DNA from: Diploscapter coronatus | Taxonomy: Eukaryota > Nematoda > Chromadorea > Rhabditida > Rhabditidae | Direction: 5' to 3' | DNA: 64,000 nt | NCBI GenBank assembly: GCA_964036155.1 | Contig: OZ038422.1 | Coordinates: 56,381,201-56,445,200 of the forward strand | Part shown: positions 1 through 11,150 of the stretch, one piece after another | How positions within the stretch are numbered: the first letter of the stretch is position 1 | Layout of the letters: each line of letters starts with the position of its first letter | Translations under genes and position numbers: made by a program | Notes under the pieces: generated by a model | The model's input: the letters and a program-made list of their open reading frames with translations, nothing else | Told to the model about the DNA's origin: nothing | Databases searched by the model: none

Positions 1-1200
1 CGAGATGATTTCAGGTACAAATCATTATATGATCAGTCGCGTATATTTTTTGATGCATAGTCGTTTTGGAAATTGAAAAAGTAGAACCGTAAGTGGTAGC
101 TTTGATATGCTCTAAATTCGCTTCATCGATTTTACGAAATATTCCTATCAGCTGAAAAATGCATATCGTCGATCTTTTCGAATCCGAAAAATTAAATCGT
201 GAATCAGCTTCTTTTTCTGGTCATCAGACTCATGGATCTAGAAATTGTTGCTATAGATAGAGAGCTCAACCACATTTTCGAAAATCATGGTGGACTCATG
301 AAACCTATACCACTTGGAAGACCTCGTGCAGATTCTGAATCTGTTTACATTTTTGAGAACGGTCCATTTCACGCAAAGTTACGGTCATTTGACGCGGTCT
401 GCATTTGTCTCTCATTTACTAGCAAATTCACCGTTGGGCGTGGCTCTTTTCCATTTGCAAAAGGCAGGGAAGGAATGCTTTATTTGGCATTACTTTTTAT
501 TTTTCGACAATCCCTAAATGTTTTCAAAGATTTTTCATACTTTTCTGACTTGGACAAGGAACCTATGGATGAAAATGATAATCTGTGACAGTTGGGTTAG
601 CAATAGAGCGCGTCTGCAGGTCTCAGCACTGACTAATAAAAAGATTAGCTACTTCTGTCGGTTGTCTTTTATACATGATGAACACATATTTGTATATCAG
701 GCGAAACATCCAATCAAGTGATTTATGGTGGTTACATATATCTGCAACGATCACAAAATAATCTTTTTATTATGTATTCGACAGTGATATTTTGCTGAAT
801 TCATCCAAAATCGGTGTTATTAATACTTCAAAAGTATATTCTGTGCTAAACCAAGTATTGAATAAAAAACTGACACTTCAATAATTCGGTTGTTCTCAGA
901 CTATGTATCATCAATGCAAATGAACGTTATGAGCAACCTTTCAAATAAGTCATTTTGAAATTCAACAGGTTTTTAGCAGCAATAGAAATGATATCATAAC
1001 GTTAGTAATTATGACAAATACTTGGTAATACGAAGTGTTCATTTGCGTCACTTATAGCCGATAAGTAAATACACGGATAGTTTTATTTGAAAATCCATCT
1101 CCAAGTTTTAGGATTCTTAGATGATCAACTTCAAATTCATTAATTGCGGACTTTCTCATTCAATCAATACTCGTTTACTATTTCCATTTTTATTGTTTAG
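1..1200. other. left flank, no supported gene
   Basis: AT-rich sequence upstream of the F-box/kelch gene. A 129-codon open frame at 199-588 (+) is the only sizeable one. It has no recognisable domain, no clear splice partners and an unremarkable composition, so I do not call it a gene. The last bases before 1200 form an acceptor-like TTTAG, which may be the cis- or trans-splice site of the downstream gene. Confidence 0.5.
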
Positions 1201-1214
1201 ATCTCTTAACAAAG

Positions 1215-2754
1215 ATGCTAGCCAAGTTACCAGTCGAAATTATATTGTTAATCTGCCAGCATCCCGAATCCAAAGAGCTGAAACAACTGGCCCGGACTAG
1301 CAATCGAATGATGCAAATAATCAAGAAATATCTGCCGACAGCGCTCGAAAGGACACTTTTATTCTATCGTAAGAAATTATGTTGAAAGCTAAGTAAGAGA
1401 TTTTGAAACGATTCGTAATAATTTAGTTCGATATCAAAATAATGGTAAAGATGAAGGAAGAATATGCCTGCTCAATCCATATACCTGCTCAGTCGAAGAG
1501 ATTGCAAATTTTCATCATTTTTATTGGTCATATGAAGTAGCAACTACGCAGAATAAAGTAAAATTTTATGTTCATTATTTCGAATAATTTCTCATATTTC
1601 AGATTTTTGGAATTAACAGTTTTGAAAAGTCATTTGAAATATATGACTTGAATACTCGACAAATTTCAAGAGGTCTGCCCAACAAATCCATAAATGATCG
1701 ATTCAAAGAATTTTACAGGTCCAGTTCCTCCTGAATGGCGTAATGGTGCGTCTGTGGCTTATTTCAAAGACAAATTGTATTATTTGGGTGGATTGAATTC
1801 TAAAACTAAAATATATACAAATCGAGTTGATGTAAGAAGACCGAATGAAAGTTCATGAAATAATTTATTCAGATTCTAGTAAATGGGAAATGGCAAACAG
1901 GACCTAAATTTTCTCTTCCAATTAGTTCTGTTCGAGCAATAACATGCGATGAAATTTTATACGGTCACATTATAGCATATTCATTATTGTAATTATGGAT
2001 ATTCAGTTATTGATGGTCGTGAAAGTAGAAAAATATATCGATTATCAGACGAGGAACGGAGATGGATTGAAGTCGGAAAGATTCGGGAAGGACGAATTTC
2101 TTTTGGAATTGCATCGCTAAACGGGAAAATTTACATAACTGGAGGATGGAAGATGTTAATTTTGTATGATAAATAATATATAGTTATATATTTTAGTGGT
2201 GTTGATGCATTCAAATCCTGTCTGTGTTTCGATCCCTCAGCTCCAGTTGACAGTCGAATTTTTCGAATCGCTGATATGAATCGTGCAAGATCGAATCATT
2301 CGCTTATTGTCGCTAACGGGAAATTGTATGCAATCGGAGGGTGAGTTGAGATTTTGCATATCTTTATATACGAAATACTTGTTAACTTAGATTTCAAAAA
2401 TATTCTATGGAAAATTTTTGTAATTCAATCGAGGAATACAATCCACAAACGAATGAATGGTGTGAAGTCGGAAATAAACTTGGGACTTTTTTGAAAGAAA
2501 GTCGAATGCAGACTTGCGAAGTTGTTGAAATTTGGCCACCGCGTCGCACCACAATCGCGATCAGCCCCACCGCAACTACACCGCACTACAACTCAACTCA
2601 ATTTTTCCATCGCAACCGCGCCGCACCAAAGCTCAACTCGATGTTTTCCACCGCAACCACACGGAAGCCATACCACATCGCAGGAATTGTCCACCGCAAT
2701 CGCACCGCACCGCGATTGCCGTGGGAAAGTCCCAAGTCTGGTCGAACAAATTAA
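1215..2754 (+). CDS. F-box/kelch-repeat protein (404 aa, 8 exons)
   Basis: Probable substrate adaptor of an SCF ubiquitin ligase: the F-box would bind SKP1 and the kelch propeller would bind the target. This role is inferred from domain order. Exons: 1215-1368, 1427-1557, 1603-1672, 1719-1831, 1873-1963, 2007-2154, 2197-2340, 2391-2754; all phases agree. Residues 4-50 fit an F-box (starts LPVEIILLICQ). Kelch blades are seen as LYYLGG, IYITGG and LYAIGG, each with a preceding hydrophobic/NGK strand. The ATG lies 14 nt after a TTTAG acceptor. The C-terminal ~75 residues are translated from a CCGCA-rich repeat and do not look like kelch, so the last blade seems replaced or the stop displaced. 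Poly(A) signals lie at 2760 and 2809. With few blades and the odd tail, a decaying or recently altered family member is possible. Confidence 0.82.
2530..2745. repeat. CCGCA-rich low-complexity repeat inside kelch last exon
   Basis: A block built from irregular copies of CCGCAAC / CCGCACC words. It is far richer in C than its surroundings and forms the 3' coding end of the F-box/kelch gene. An exact 11-bp inverted repeat, CTTGGGACTTT at 2479-2489 and AAAGTCCCAAG at 2726-2736, brackets it. A short stretch with related words (ACCGCAACC, GGTTGCGATTCGGTT) occurs at 29332-29400 in an mrps-25 intron, so this may be a dispersed family. Confidence 0.6.
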
Positions 2755-3808
2755 TATAAAATAAAGCTTAATTATAACAATCTCCGATTTTATATTCAAA
2801 TTTGTTTCAATAAATTGTAAAATAATAACTTAATTTCAATGCACATGATACAGACAACTCTCGAAGATATCCAATAAAGACGCTGAAAATTGCAACTGAA
2901 ATAAATATTCCTTTTAACCAGGGTTGTACGAACTAAACTGAATTTCGAACTGTCTGGAAGTTCAGCTAAGTTAAAGTTCGATTTTTTCGAACTTCAGACA
3001 GCCCTGATCCTGTCATTTACTCTCCATTATTTGCGGCAATGTCACTATCAAAAAGTTCAATTTGTTTTAAATGCGGTCGAATAAACTCAAGGAAAACAAT
3101 AAATAATTGATAGCATATCGAAATTGATCAACTTATGTTAACACACCCCTCGAAAATATCCACTTCGACTCCCTCGTAGGCCTGGTCTCCCTATTTTGTA
3201 ATTAGGGTCCATGGGTGTATCGACCATATAAGTTTGGTTCGAATCCGAGACACTTTTGCAGTTGTCCGGTCACTCTTTATATTTTGTTCGGGTTATTCAA
3301 AGAATGCGTCTTAAGAATCTTTCAAAAATGAGGTTTTTGTTTTTGGTCCCCTTTTGGTCGAGTCTTACCAAGACTCTATCATAAGAATCTAGCTTCATGG
3401 CTTCCAAATTGTTTCCTTATCACTTGGCGAGCTCGTTTAAAATTATCATGCAAATTTCAAATTTGGTCGTAAATTGATAAAATAGCATTAATCACTTAAT
3501 TAATTCGAAGGTTAATTCTCTTTTGCTCAGAGTTTATCAACTATACTTAGAGCTTCTGCCGTGAGAATACATTTTCTTGTGATCATGTTTTGAAATTTAT
3601 TCAATATTGATTATTAACAGATCATTCAGCATTGTGAAATATATTGCATTATTTTACGATAAACTACAATTACAATATTGCGTAAATAAAAATTACTATC
3701 ACTACTTTAGGGTCCATACAAGATTTTTTTAATAACATACTAGTTTAATTCATTTATCATCTAACAATGTATAATATGTTCAATTTTAGATAAAACCTAG
3801 ACAAAAAT
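2755..3808. other. gene-free spacer with small repeats
   Basis: Lies between the convergent ends of the F-box/kelch gene (+) and the CUB-like gene (-). It holds poly(A) signals of the kelch gene (2760, 2809), an 88-bp inverted-repeat element (2919-3006), a tRNA B-box-like GGTTCGAATCC at 3236-3246 and a perfect 7-bp hairpin GAGTCTT-acc-AAGACTC at 3360-3376. No coding signal is seen. Confidence 0.6.
2919..3006. mobile_element. small inverted-repeat element (MITE-like)
   Basis: Begins CAGGGTTGT and ends ACAGCCCTG, a near-perfect 9-bp terminal inverted repeat. The inside is also self-complementary: GAACTGTCTGGAAGTTC pairs with GAACTTCAGACAG. No coding capacity. A second element with related ends lies at 4906-5015. 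No target-site duplication is obvious. It may be a miniature transposon or another palindromic repeat family. Confidence 0.45.
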
Positions 3809-6800
3809 TCAATATTTTATGAAAGCACCGATAATTATGAAGATGAAAGTCGTGATAAGGTCAATAGTTCTAGCATAAGTAAGCTCGTAAGTAACATTGC
3901 CATTCGAAGCAACAAATGTGTAGACTGGATATGATAGATCGATATCATCAAAAAGACCAGATTGTCTAAACGATTCATTTTTTCTAAAATAATATTATTC
4001 TCTTTACTTGATAGTCACGACCAATTTATCACTCGGGAAATTCTTTCCGTCAATTTCAGCAATTCCTTCGTAGACGTAAAGAACTGCATTACTAGTCAAA
4101 TTTACCTAAAAAAATCACGTGGAATTAAATATCAAAATTGTTTCCTCTTACAGAATAAAGCTTTCTTCCATAGTTATTAAGTGCAACGATAATTTCAATG
4201 AAGTGAACTTTGACGGCATAATTTGCACCATTTGAAGGCATTGTTATGGTTTCTTTTGCGTTCCGTGAAACTGCATATTGGTTGAAAGTAACGTTAGCTG
4301 AAATGTTTCATAATCTTTGACCGATATTAATGAGTAGCTTTCAGTATTTAAGAAGAATAATATTTTTAATACAAATATCACGGTTAAAATTATTTGTTGG
4401 ATATATAATTTTTAGAGTTAAGGTTCTTTATTTTAGTGATGATAGAACATATTTATCAAACTATCTCATTCCTTTATGACGACCCTCAAAATAGCACTAT
4501 TATATCTCAATATCTTATTCTAAATTTAAATGTGGGCGAATGATTGCATCAATAATACAGATTTTTTTTAAAAATATTATTTACAAATATCACCTACGCA
4601 AAGAATGAGACGTTTCAATAATTATTATTTTCGCAAATCGTGACATTTTCTATCCTTTAAATATAATTTTTATGAAAAGTATTCATAAAACTAACGATTG
4701 CTTGGCACGTAAAAGTACACTTGTGCTGCTAGACCAGGGACAAATGATTGGAAGATTGTTAGATCGGGGAAGTTCCTTGACAAAACTGAGGAACCAGCAT
4801 CTCGCAAGTCGCCCAAACTAAATTATACACTATTGATCTATTTTTGCATTTTCAGATAGGAAATTCTTATGAAAGGACTCTAAAATCACTCAAATATCGC
4901 GCATTCAGAGTTGTTAACGGATCGAAAAATTGCAATCCGGTCCGAATGATTTTTTTTTACAAATCACGACCTGATCCGTCGAATTAGATCGGATCGGATC
5001 CGATTCAACAACCCTGATCACATTTTGCGCGAGATCACATTAACAAAATGATGACCTCTTGAAGATTTTTTATAACTTAATTTTTTTCGAAATAAATAAT
5101 GTTCTAAATCTTACGCTCCCAAAAATGACTGATTCTGGAAGAACATGACTCGATCACAATGATCGTTGAATGTGATGTTATAATCGTCCCTAGCCGTCCA
5201 CTCCGCAGTGCAGGCAAAGAATGCAGTCATATAGCCACCATTTGCAATGTATTTCAATGATCCATTGTTTTTAATATTGTCCATAGCATATAATTGGCCC
5301 GACTTTGGGCTCAACGTATATGTTTCATTCGCACGAGGATTCACTGAAATCAATTTGAAAAAATTCTAGATATAATCAATGCTGCAGAATTTCGAGAAAA
5401 ACTAATGATAGATTTGATTAGCAAGAAAGTAGCTATTCTTGAAGGAGTTAACATTAGCTTTCGAAGTGAAATAGAGGGTTGAGCAAAAGAAAAAAGAGAC
5501 GAACAGTGTAATATTTGAATATCCACTTTCTCTCCAAACAACACTATAAATGAGTATTCAAACTTTCACCCTAACCTTTATAGAATTCGTACGTAATTCC
5601 GACAGTGATATTTTGCGGAGGACCATTTTTCGGGATAAAAGCCTCGATCAAAAATGTGTTCTGACGAGGACTCATTTGCTTTCTCCATCTGCCATAACAA
5701 CCTCTGGAATAACAACAATCAACTAAACTTATGATTCAGAATATGAAAGAAATTGATTATTATTTTCTGGTAACTCCGAATCTACTAATTGGCGGTTAAT
5801 TGAAATGAATAAAAGACCATACGGAATTTATGAAATGACGGTTCTACTTTACATAGGTTTCGTCAAACTTTCAAGCTGTCATTTAAAAATTGCCGAACAA
5901 TTGCGACAAGTGATGAAATAGTGTTGAGAAACAATCTCTAGCCAGCACTTCGTCACACGATATCATTGCACGATTTAAGATTTATATAAATGACTAAATT
6001 GTGAATTACTCACGATGCATTGTAACGAGTCAAATGTGAATTGTTTAAATATGGAGTATCATCAAAAGTAGTATAGACGTAATCTTCAGTATTGTTATGC
6101 TCCAGAGTCACGAACATCACACATCCAGCATCATATAGTGTATACTGAAAATAACATTTTAAAAGTGAACTTTACTGTTTTGATTTACTAATTTACTAAT
6201 ATCTTGTAAAATGATTATTTTCATAAGTCATTTTAGAAATCACATTGATTTGCTCAAATAGCGAAAAGAAGCAATACTTTGAATGGAACAGCGATTGTAT
6301 GAAAATAGCGACTAATTCAGTGGGCGTTTATTTATTTATTCCGAAGTGAGAAATAACAGGATGCAGAAGGGACGCAATGAAATTGCGTTTCGTTTGGCTC
6401 AAAATTTACGTTTGATTTGAGGCTATTTCGATACTGCGCTCCGACTTGGTGAACGACGTTTCTTTTTGATATAAGACAAAAACTCGAAAATTTGGTTTCG
6501 TTAAAAATGAAAATCCTCCCTTCAAAATCCGGCATTTTGCAAATAGCGTGTTTTTGAGTTAATTTTCGAAATTAGTTTATTTTCTTTACTAAATATCCGA
6601 ATAAATTATTGGTTTTTGTTCCGAAAATTTTAAAAATTTCATCTCGTTGTGGCCCTGGTGTCAGCCAGTAACTCTCTAGGTTGAAAATATCACTGTCCTC
6701 TGAACAGTATGCGCCACTACGCACTTTCTTCAAGCAAACCGATAACACTCAGTCGCTTTAAAACTTAAGATTAAAATTTACCATAGCTCCGATAGAATCA

Positions 6801-7014
6801 TAGTACGTGCTATTTGAACTGAGATATTCGGTGATTTTATCACCTGTCAAACATGCTAGAGTTTCGTTTGATATTCCAGTACCGTTATAGATCGCAGTAA
6901 TTATGGATGAACCTTAATTTTGGTATTAATTCGCATGTCGATTCATATATTTAAATTACCATGTTCAGGAGCGAAAATTAGAAATAACACAATGCCTAGG
7001 CAAATACGAATCAT
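3809..7014 (-). CDS. secreted CUB-like-domain protein, probably GPI- or tail-anchored (398 aa, 9 exons)
   Basis: Exons, 5' to 3' on the minus strand: 6960-7014, 6782-6912, 6014-6144, 5576-5703, 5115-5343, 4696-4817, 4152-4297, 4008-4105, 3809-3965; phases all agree. Exon 1 encodes a signal peptide (MIRICLGIVLFLIFAPEHG). The body has many N-x-S/T glycosylation sites, about four spaced cysteines and repeated beta-strand-like segments. It can be read as two similar halves, each resembling the nematode CUB-like (DUF141-type) fold, for example MPSNGANYAVKVHF. The last ~16 residues are hydrophobic (LITTFIFIIIGAFIKY), as in a GPI-anchor signal or tail anchor. Many nematode CUB-like genes respond to pathogens, but nothing here shows that. 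The family call is tentative; the secreted nature is well supported. Confidence 0.72.
4906..5015. mobile_element. second inverted-repeat element, in an intron of the CUB-like gene
   Basis: Ends are CAGAGTTGTTAACGGATC and GATCCGATTCAACAACCCTG, an imperfect terminal inverted repeat sharing the CAGRGTTGT end with the element at 2919-3006. The inside is made of GGATC/GATCC words. It sits in the intron between the exons at 5115-5343 and 4696-4817 and leaves splicing signals intact. No coding capacity. Confidence 0.45.
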
Positions 7015-8120
7015 TTTGTGATGATAGTTGCACAAATTTGATCGAAAATGCAATCATAAAATTATCAGTGCCATTTTATATGCAGGACTAGAGCTCAAAA
7101 AACTAACAGCTGCCTATTGATAAAGAAATTGATTGTCATTTTTATGCTATCACGCAAATATCATAATTTGTTTTCAGATGATAACACATCATTATTTACC
7201 TTTTGAACTTTCCATATTAATTCCTATTGTTAAGATTATTATGGTGAATAATCATTCATTTCGTTAAATAATCATTTCATAAATCGTTACAAAAGCTTAT
7301 TGCGAAATTGAAATTATATTTATCATACCATGTTTTAAAATCCTTTTACAGGTTATCAATAAGAATACAAATGTTCAATTTTTATACAAACAAAAGGATA
7401 CCGTATTTCCTCTAATTGAAAGGCATTTCCTTCTATTCTCAGAGACCTGATTTTCGAAAAATTGCAAATTTCCAAACCAAAATAATTAATCATTTCTACA
7501 CCGAAATTACTTGAAATCAAAGCTAAACCGGCTAAATTTGACCTAAAGACAATTATAAAACACCTTTTGGGATCATCTAAATTGGGTATTGTGTAGTTCT
7601 GGTATTTTGGGAGCGCTGCACTATTAAAGAGTGCCATTCAAATGGAAATGTCTTTCAACTAGAGAGAATATGGTACATGTGTCCGTCTTTACTGTTAGAT
7701 TGTAATTGTCAGAAAATCATTATTCATCAAATGATGATTATTTCAAAACGTAATATTTAAAATCTAATCTGAAAATTACGAAATACTACATGAATGATGA
7801 TTGAATGAGTTATATCTGGTAACTTATTTAATTACAATCTTTCCATCTGTGAAATGAAAATTTCTGTGTATTCAATCATCGTTGTTATTCAGATGCTTTT
7901 GATTCAAGATACTTCTATTTTTTCATATCGTATAAATTTATTCTCTATATGGCAATAGAACTCGTTCAGATATTTACATACAACAGAACATAAAATATGA
8001 CAACTTATTTAAAAGCAGTTTTGAGAGATTGACAGTGAATGTGTGAAGATAATCATTGAAAGAGAAGGGCAGGACATAGAAATCAGATCAAATGAATGAA
8101 TGAGTGGAAGAAACAATAAA
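7015..8120. other. AT-rich intergenic region
   Basis: Upstream of the CUB-like gene start (7014, minus) and downstream of the cysteine-rich membrane gene stop (8121, minus). It must hold the promoter of the former and the 3' UTR of the latter. An open frame at 7356-7637 (-) has no domain or splice support. Otherwise I see nothing specific. Confidence 0.5.
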
Positions 8121-11100
8121 TCAATATCGATATCCATCTCTATGATGTGGAGGCTCGAAACTGTACTGTTCAGGCGGGTAGGTGGGTTGGGGAGTTGGCA
8201 TCTGAAACAATTGCATTCTTATTTGTCGAAAGTGTTGTCGGTTGAAATTATTCCAAGTCAAGTCAAGTCAAATCACACCGAGTTTCTTTTTGAACAGAAA
8301 ATTCCCCTCGCTTATTGTGCAATCGACCTTCTGTTGTACTGATTGAGAACACGCAAAACGTCGGCAAAGAATGAGGAAAATCCGGTGGAAAGAAGGGGAA
8401 ATAGAAAGGGAAAGGCAAGGAGGAAACACTCAAACAGACTGGAATTTGCCTGAAGCATAGGGCAGATGACTGTTGACTGACAAAAGAGCACAAACAATCA
8501 GGTAGAAGTAATAGAGTCACGTTGAGCATGATAACGCTAAGAAATCGTGAAAGAAACAATGCGATGAAAAGCACACAATCGATATTGCGAGGCAGAAAAC
8601 GAATGAAATCTTTGGATAATTGGATTAGCTCCAAGCGAGTACGATAATGCGCAACGGTTGGCGTTTTTGAAAGTTTCTAAATATCTGAGAAATAGATTAC
8701 GAAATTTACTATTTCACGGAAAAAGACAGGGAAGGGAGGCAAAGAGTAGAGGAAGATGGTAAAATCCGTGATTTATTTCCTGTGGCTTAGTAAGAGCCCC
8801 CAATGATTAGATAATCATACTACGGTATGCAAAAATTTCTTATGACTTTCACAACAGCCATCTCATCTCAGTTTCATTGAAAACCAATGATCGCGAACAC
8901 AAATAGTGGAAGAAAGAATAAGGAAGAGTCAAATGAATGAGTTTGTTTGAGAGAAAAGGTAAGAAAACGCGAATTGCACAGAATACAAACAGGGAAGAGG
9001 TGAGAGTGAGAAGCCACAAACAGACAAATAAGCAGGGAGAAAGGGTACCGGAAAAAAACGAATAATCAAAATGCAAATGACAACTCCTACCTGTGAATAT
9101 GTCTCTTCCGTCGCATAATACTGTCGCTTCAGTTGCTTATCTTTTGACCTAAATTCAGTAAATTCGCTAAACCGTTTCTCAGATGTTTTTTTCTTTAAAT
9201 TTACCTGTTGATGAGCCACACAATTAACCAAACAACGAAGGCAATGATGACGAGAGCACAGAATATAACAATTAGAGCCACTGCCCAACCGTATTTCGTA
9301 TGCCTAAATTTATGCTAACTACTGTACAGTGATTACGATAGTTTGTTCTGAGCTCTAAACGAATGGGGGAAATGACATGGCAGTCTGGGAATGTCGTAAT
9401 GTCAGAATTGTGTAATGGCAAGATGACGAAATGCTGCCTCCTTTTCCCACATTATCTTTCCCATTTACTATCGCGTTCCGTCATTTCTCATACTTCGCGC
9501 TTCGTAACTACGCTAAATTTAGGCTTTCAAGTGGTATTGCAAAGAGATTAAATTTACCCACCATAATGAAGCCTTGCTCATTTATGGAGATTGTTTTTGA
9601 GAGATCAAAATAAAGAGGTTTCTAGAAAATAAGACAAAAGACTGGTGAAAATTGATATGAGGATTGAAAGAAGGCATGAGTTGCATTATGTACGCAGTTT
9701 GTGCAAACAGATTTTTATCTGATTCTGCTCAATTATAATTAGCATCTCACAGACGTGATATTTTGCACTGGTAAATCATGAGATGAAGTTGAGAATCGTA
9801 AACAGTTTCAACAAGATGCGAGATAAAAATATTCCCCGTAGATTTGGAATAATTTTTGCTGATCACGAGAAGGAATCTTCGTAAGTATAATTTTTAAAAA
9901 AAAAAATATCGTTTGATAACGATTCAAAAACTCATAAGAAATCAAAGATAAAATTAATGCTCACTTGATCTATTCAAAATCTTCATATTTTATCTTATTC
10001 AACTTACCAGCTATCATTATCGCAGCATCCATTGGCACAACAGCCTATATCTTTGTAGCATCGTTCAATCACTTGCTGTCCTGTATTTGCGACACCGTAT
10101 ATGCAGTCGTAATATGATGGATCGATCGCTAAATATCACTTGACTTAATTTAAATCATGCTTCTCGCTGAAAATAGTCCATCGATATTGGGTTTTAGGCA
10201 TTGTTTTGCCACACCTCTATATTTTCTAATCAGCGTCACTAGCTCAAGCATTTCCTTTCAGAGTTTGCACAAAAGATTTACGAGAAAAATCTTCAAGAAT
10301 TCCCATTTAAACTAAGGCAGCAGCTTTTTAGCCCAAAACATGAAAGTTTGATAATTTATGATCAAGAGCAAAATTAAAGATATTGATGCCACTCTATCAT
10401 GTTCACTAATGAAGTAAGAAAGAGGCGCGACTTATAATCTAGAATCTTGCAGAATTATTAATAACCGCGAAAAAGGAGGATCAATACATGAAAAAATTCA
10501 AAAATGAAATCGATACGGTATAGCAATTTGGCTTCGCCTACTAGCTCTCTGCAGTTATTACACATGAACACGTTTTTCGTTGATGAACATGATAAGATGA
10601 TAGCGATTTTGTAATCAAGTATGAAATTTTATCAGCTGAGAAAATCGCCATTTATTCTAGAAATACACATTGCGTTCTTGAAATGAATTTTACGATTTCG
10701 CATAATTTATCGTTATATGATAAGTAAAATAGTTTTGTGAAATATTTTCTTCTTATTTTGATTGACTATACATAAATGCTTTTCTGCAACATTAATTTTG
10801 AAGCTGCACTATATATTAATGTCAGCCCCAGCCTGTACATCAGAAGACTCTTACTCGCTGATTTCGAATTTCAAATATAAATTCTCGAGATATCTCGATT
10901 TTCGCAGATCAAACAAATCGCATTGAAATGTGACTCACTGTTGACTTGTCTATCGATTAGGCCTGATCTAACGAAATTGTTGGGGATCGACACGAATCCG
11001 GCTGAGCCGGGGGCGATTGGCTGTCCATTCGGGTCGAATTGTCTGCCGCCTAAATCTCGAATTTACCTACTTCCCGTCATCTAATACGATTAAGAATTAA

Positions 11101-11150
11101 CCTTGTCCAGGCCCAAGACCGTCCCATCGATTTCCCTGATAGGCGGCCAT
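8121..11150 (-). CDS. small cysteine-rich single-pass membrane protein, VOPP1/WBP1/Shisa-like (172 aa, 6 exons)
   Basis: Exons on the minus strand: 11102-11150, 10939-11049, 10008-10128, 9205-9303, 9091-9148, 8121-8201, all in phase. The start follows a TTTTTCAG acceptor by 9 nt; an in-frame stop just upstream supports this ATG and suggests trans-splicing. Order: Gly/Pro-rich N-terminus (1-50), cysteine-rich module (about 55-95; core CYKDIGCCANGCC), membrane helix (about 100-122; ALIVIFCALVIIAFVVW), a KDKQLKRQYY basic/tyrosine segment and a Pro/Tyr-rich cytoplasmic tail (MPTPQPTYPPEQY). The C...CC...CC core before a helix and a Pro/Tyr tail resembles VOPP1, WBP1 and Shisa adaptors, whose tails bind WW or PDZ partners. 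There is no cleavable signal peptide, so it would be inserted as a type III protein. Function unknown; family call moderate. Confidence 0.8.

Noticed and set aside
199..588. 129-codon plus-strand frame near the left edge
   Set aside because: No domain, no clear splice partner and no codon bias; it could be a relic but is unsupported.
4298..5114. Phase break in the CUB-like gene suggesting a pseudogene
   Set aside because: A missed exon at 4696-4817 restores phase on both sides and has a coding-like sequence.
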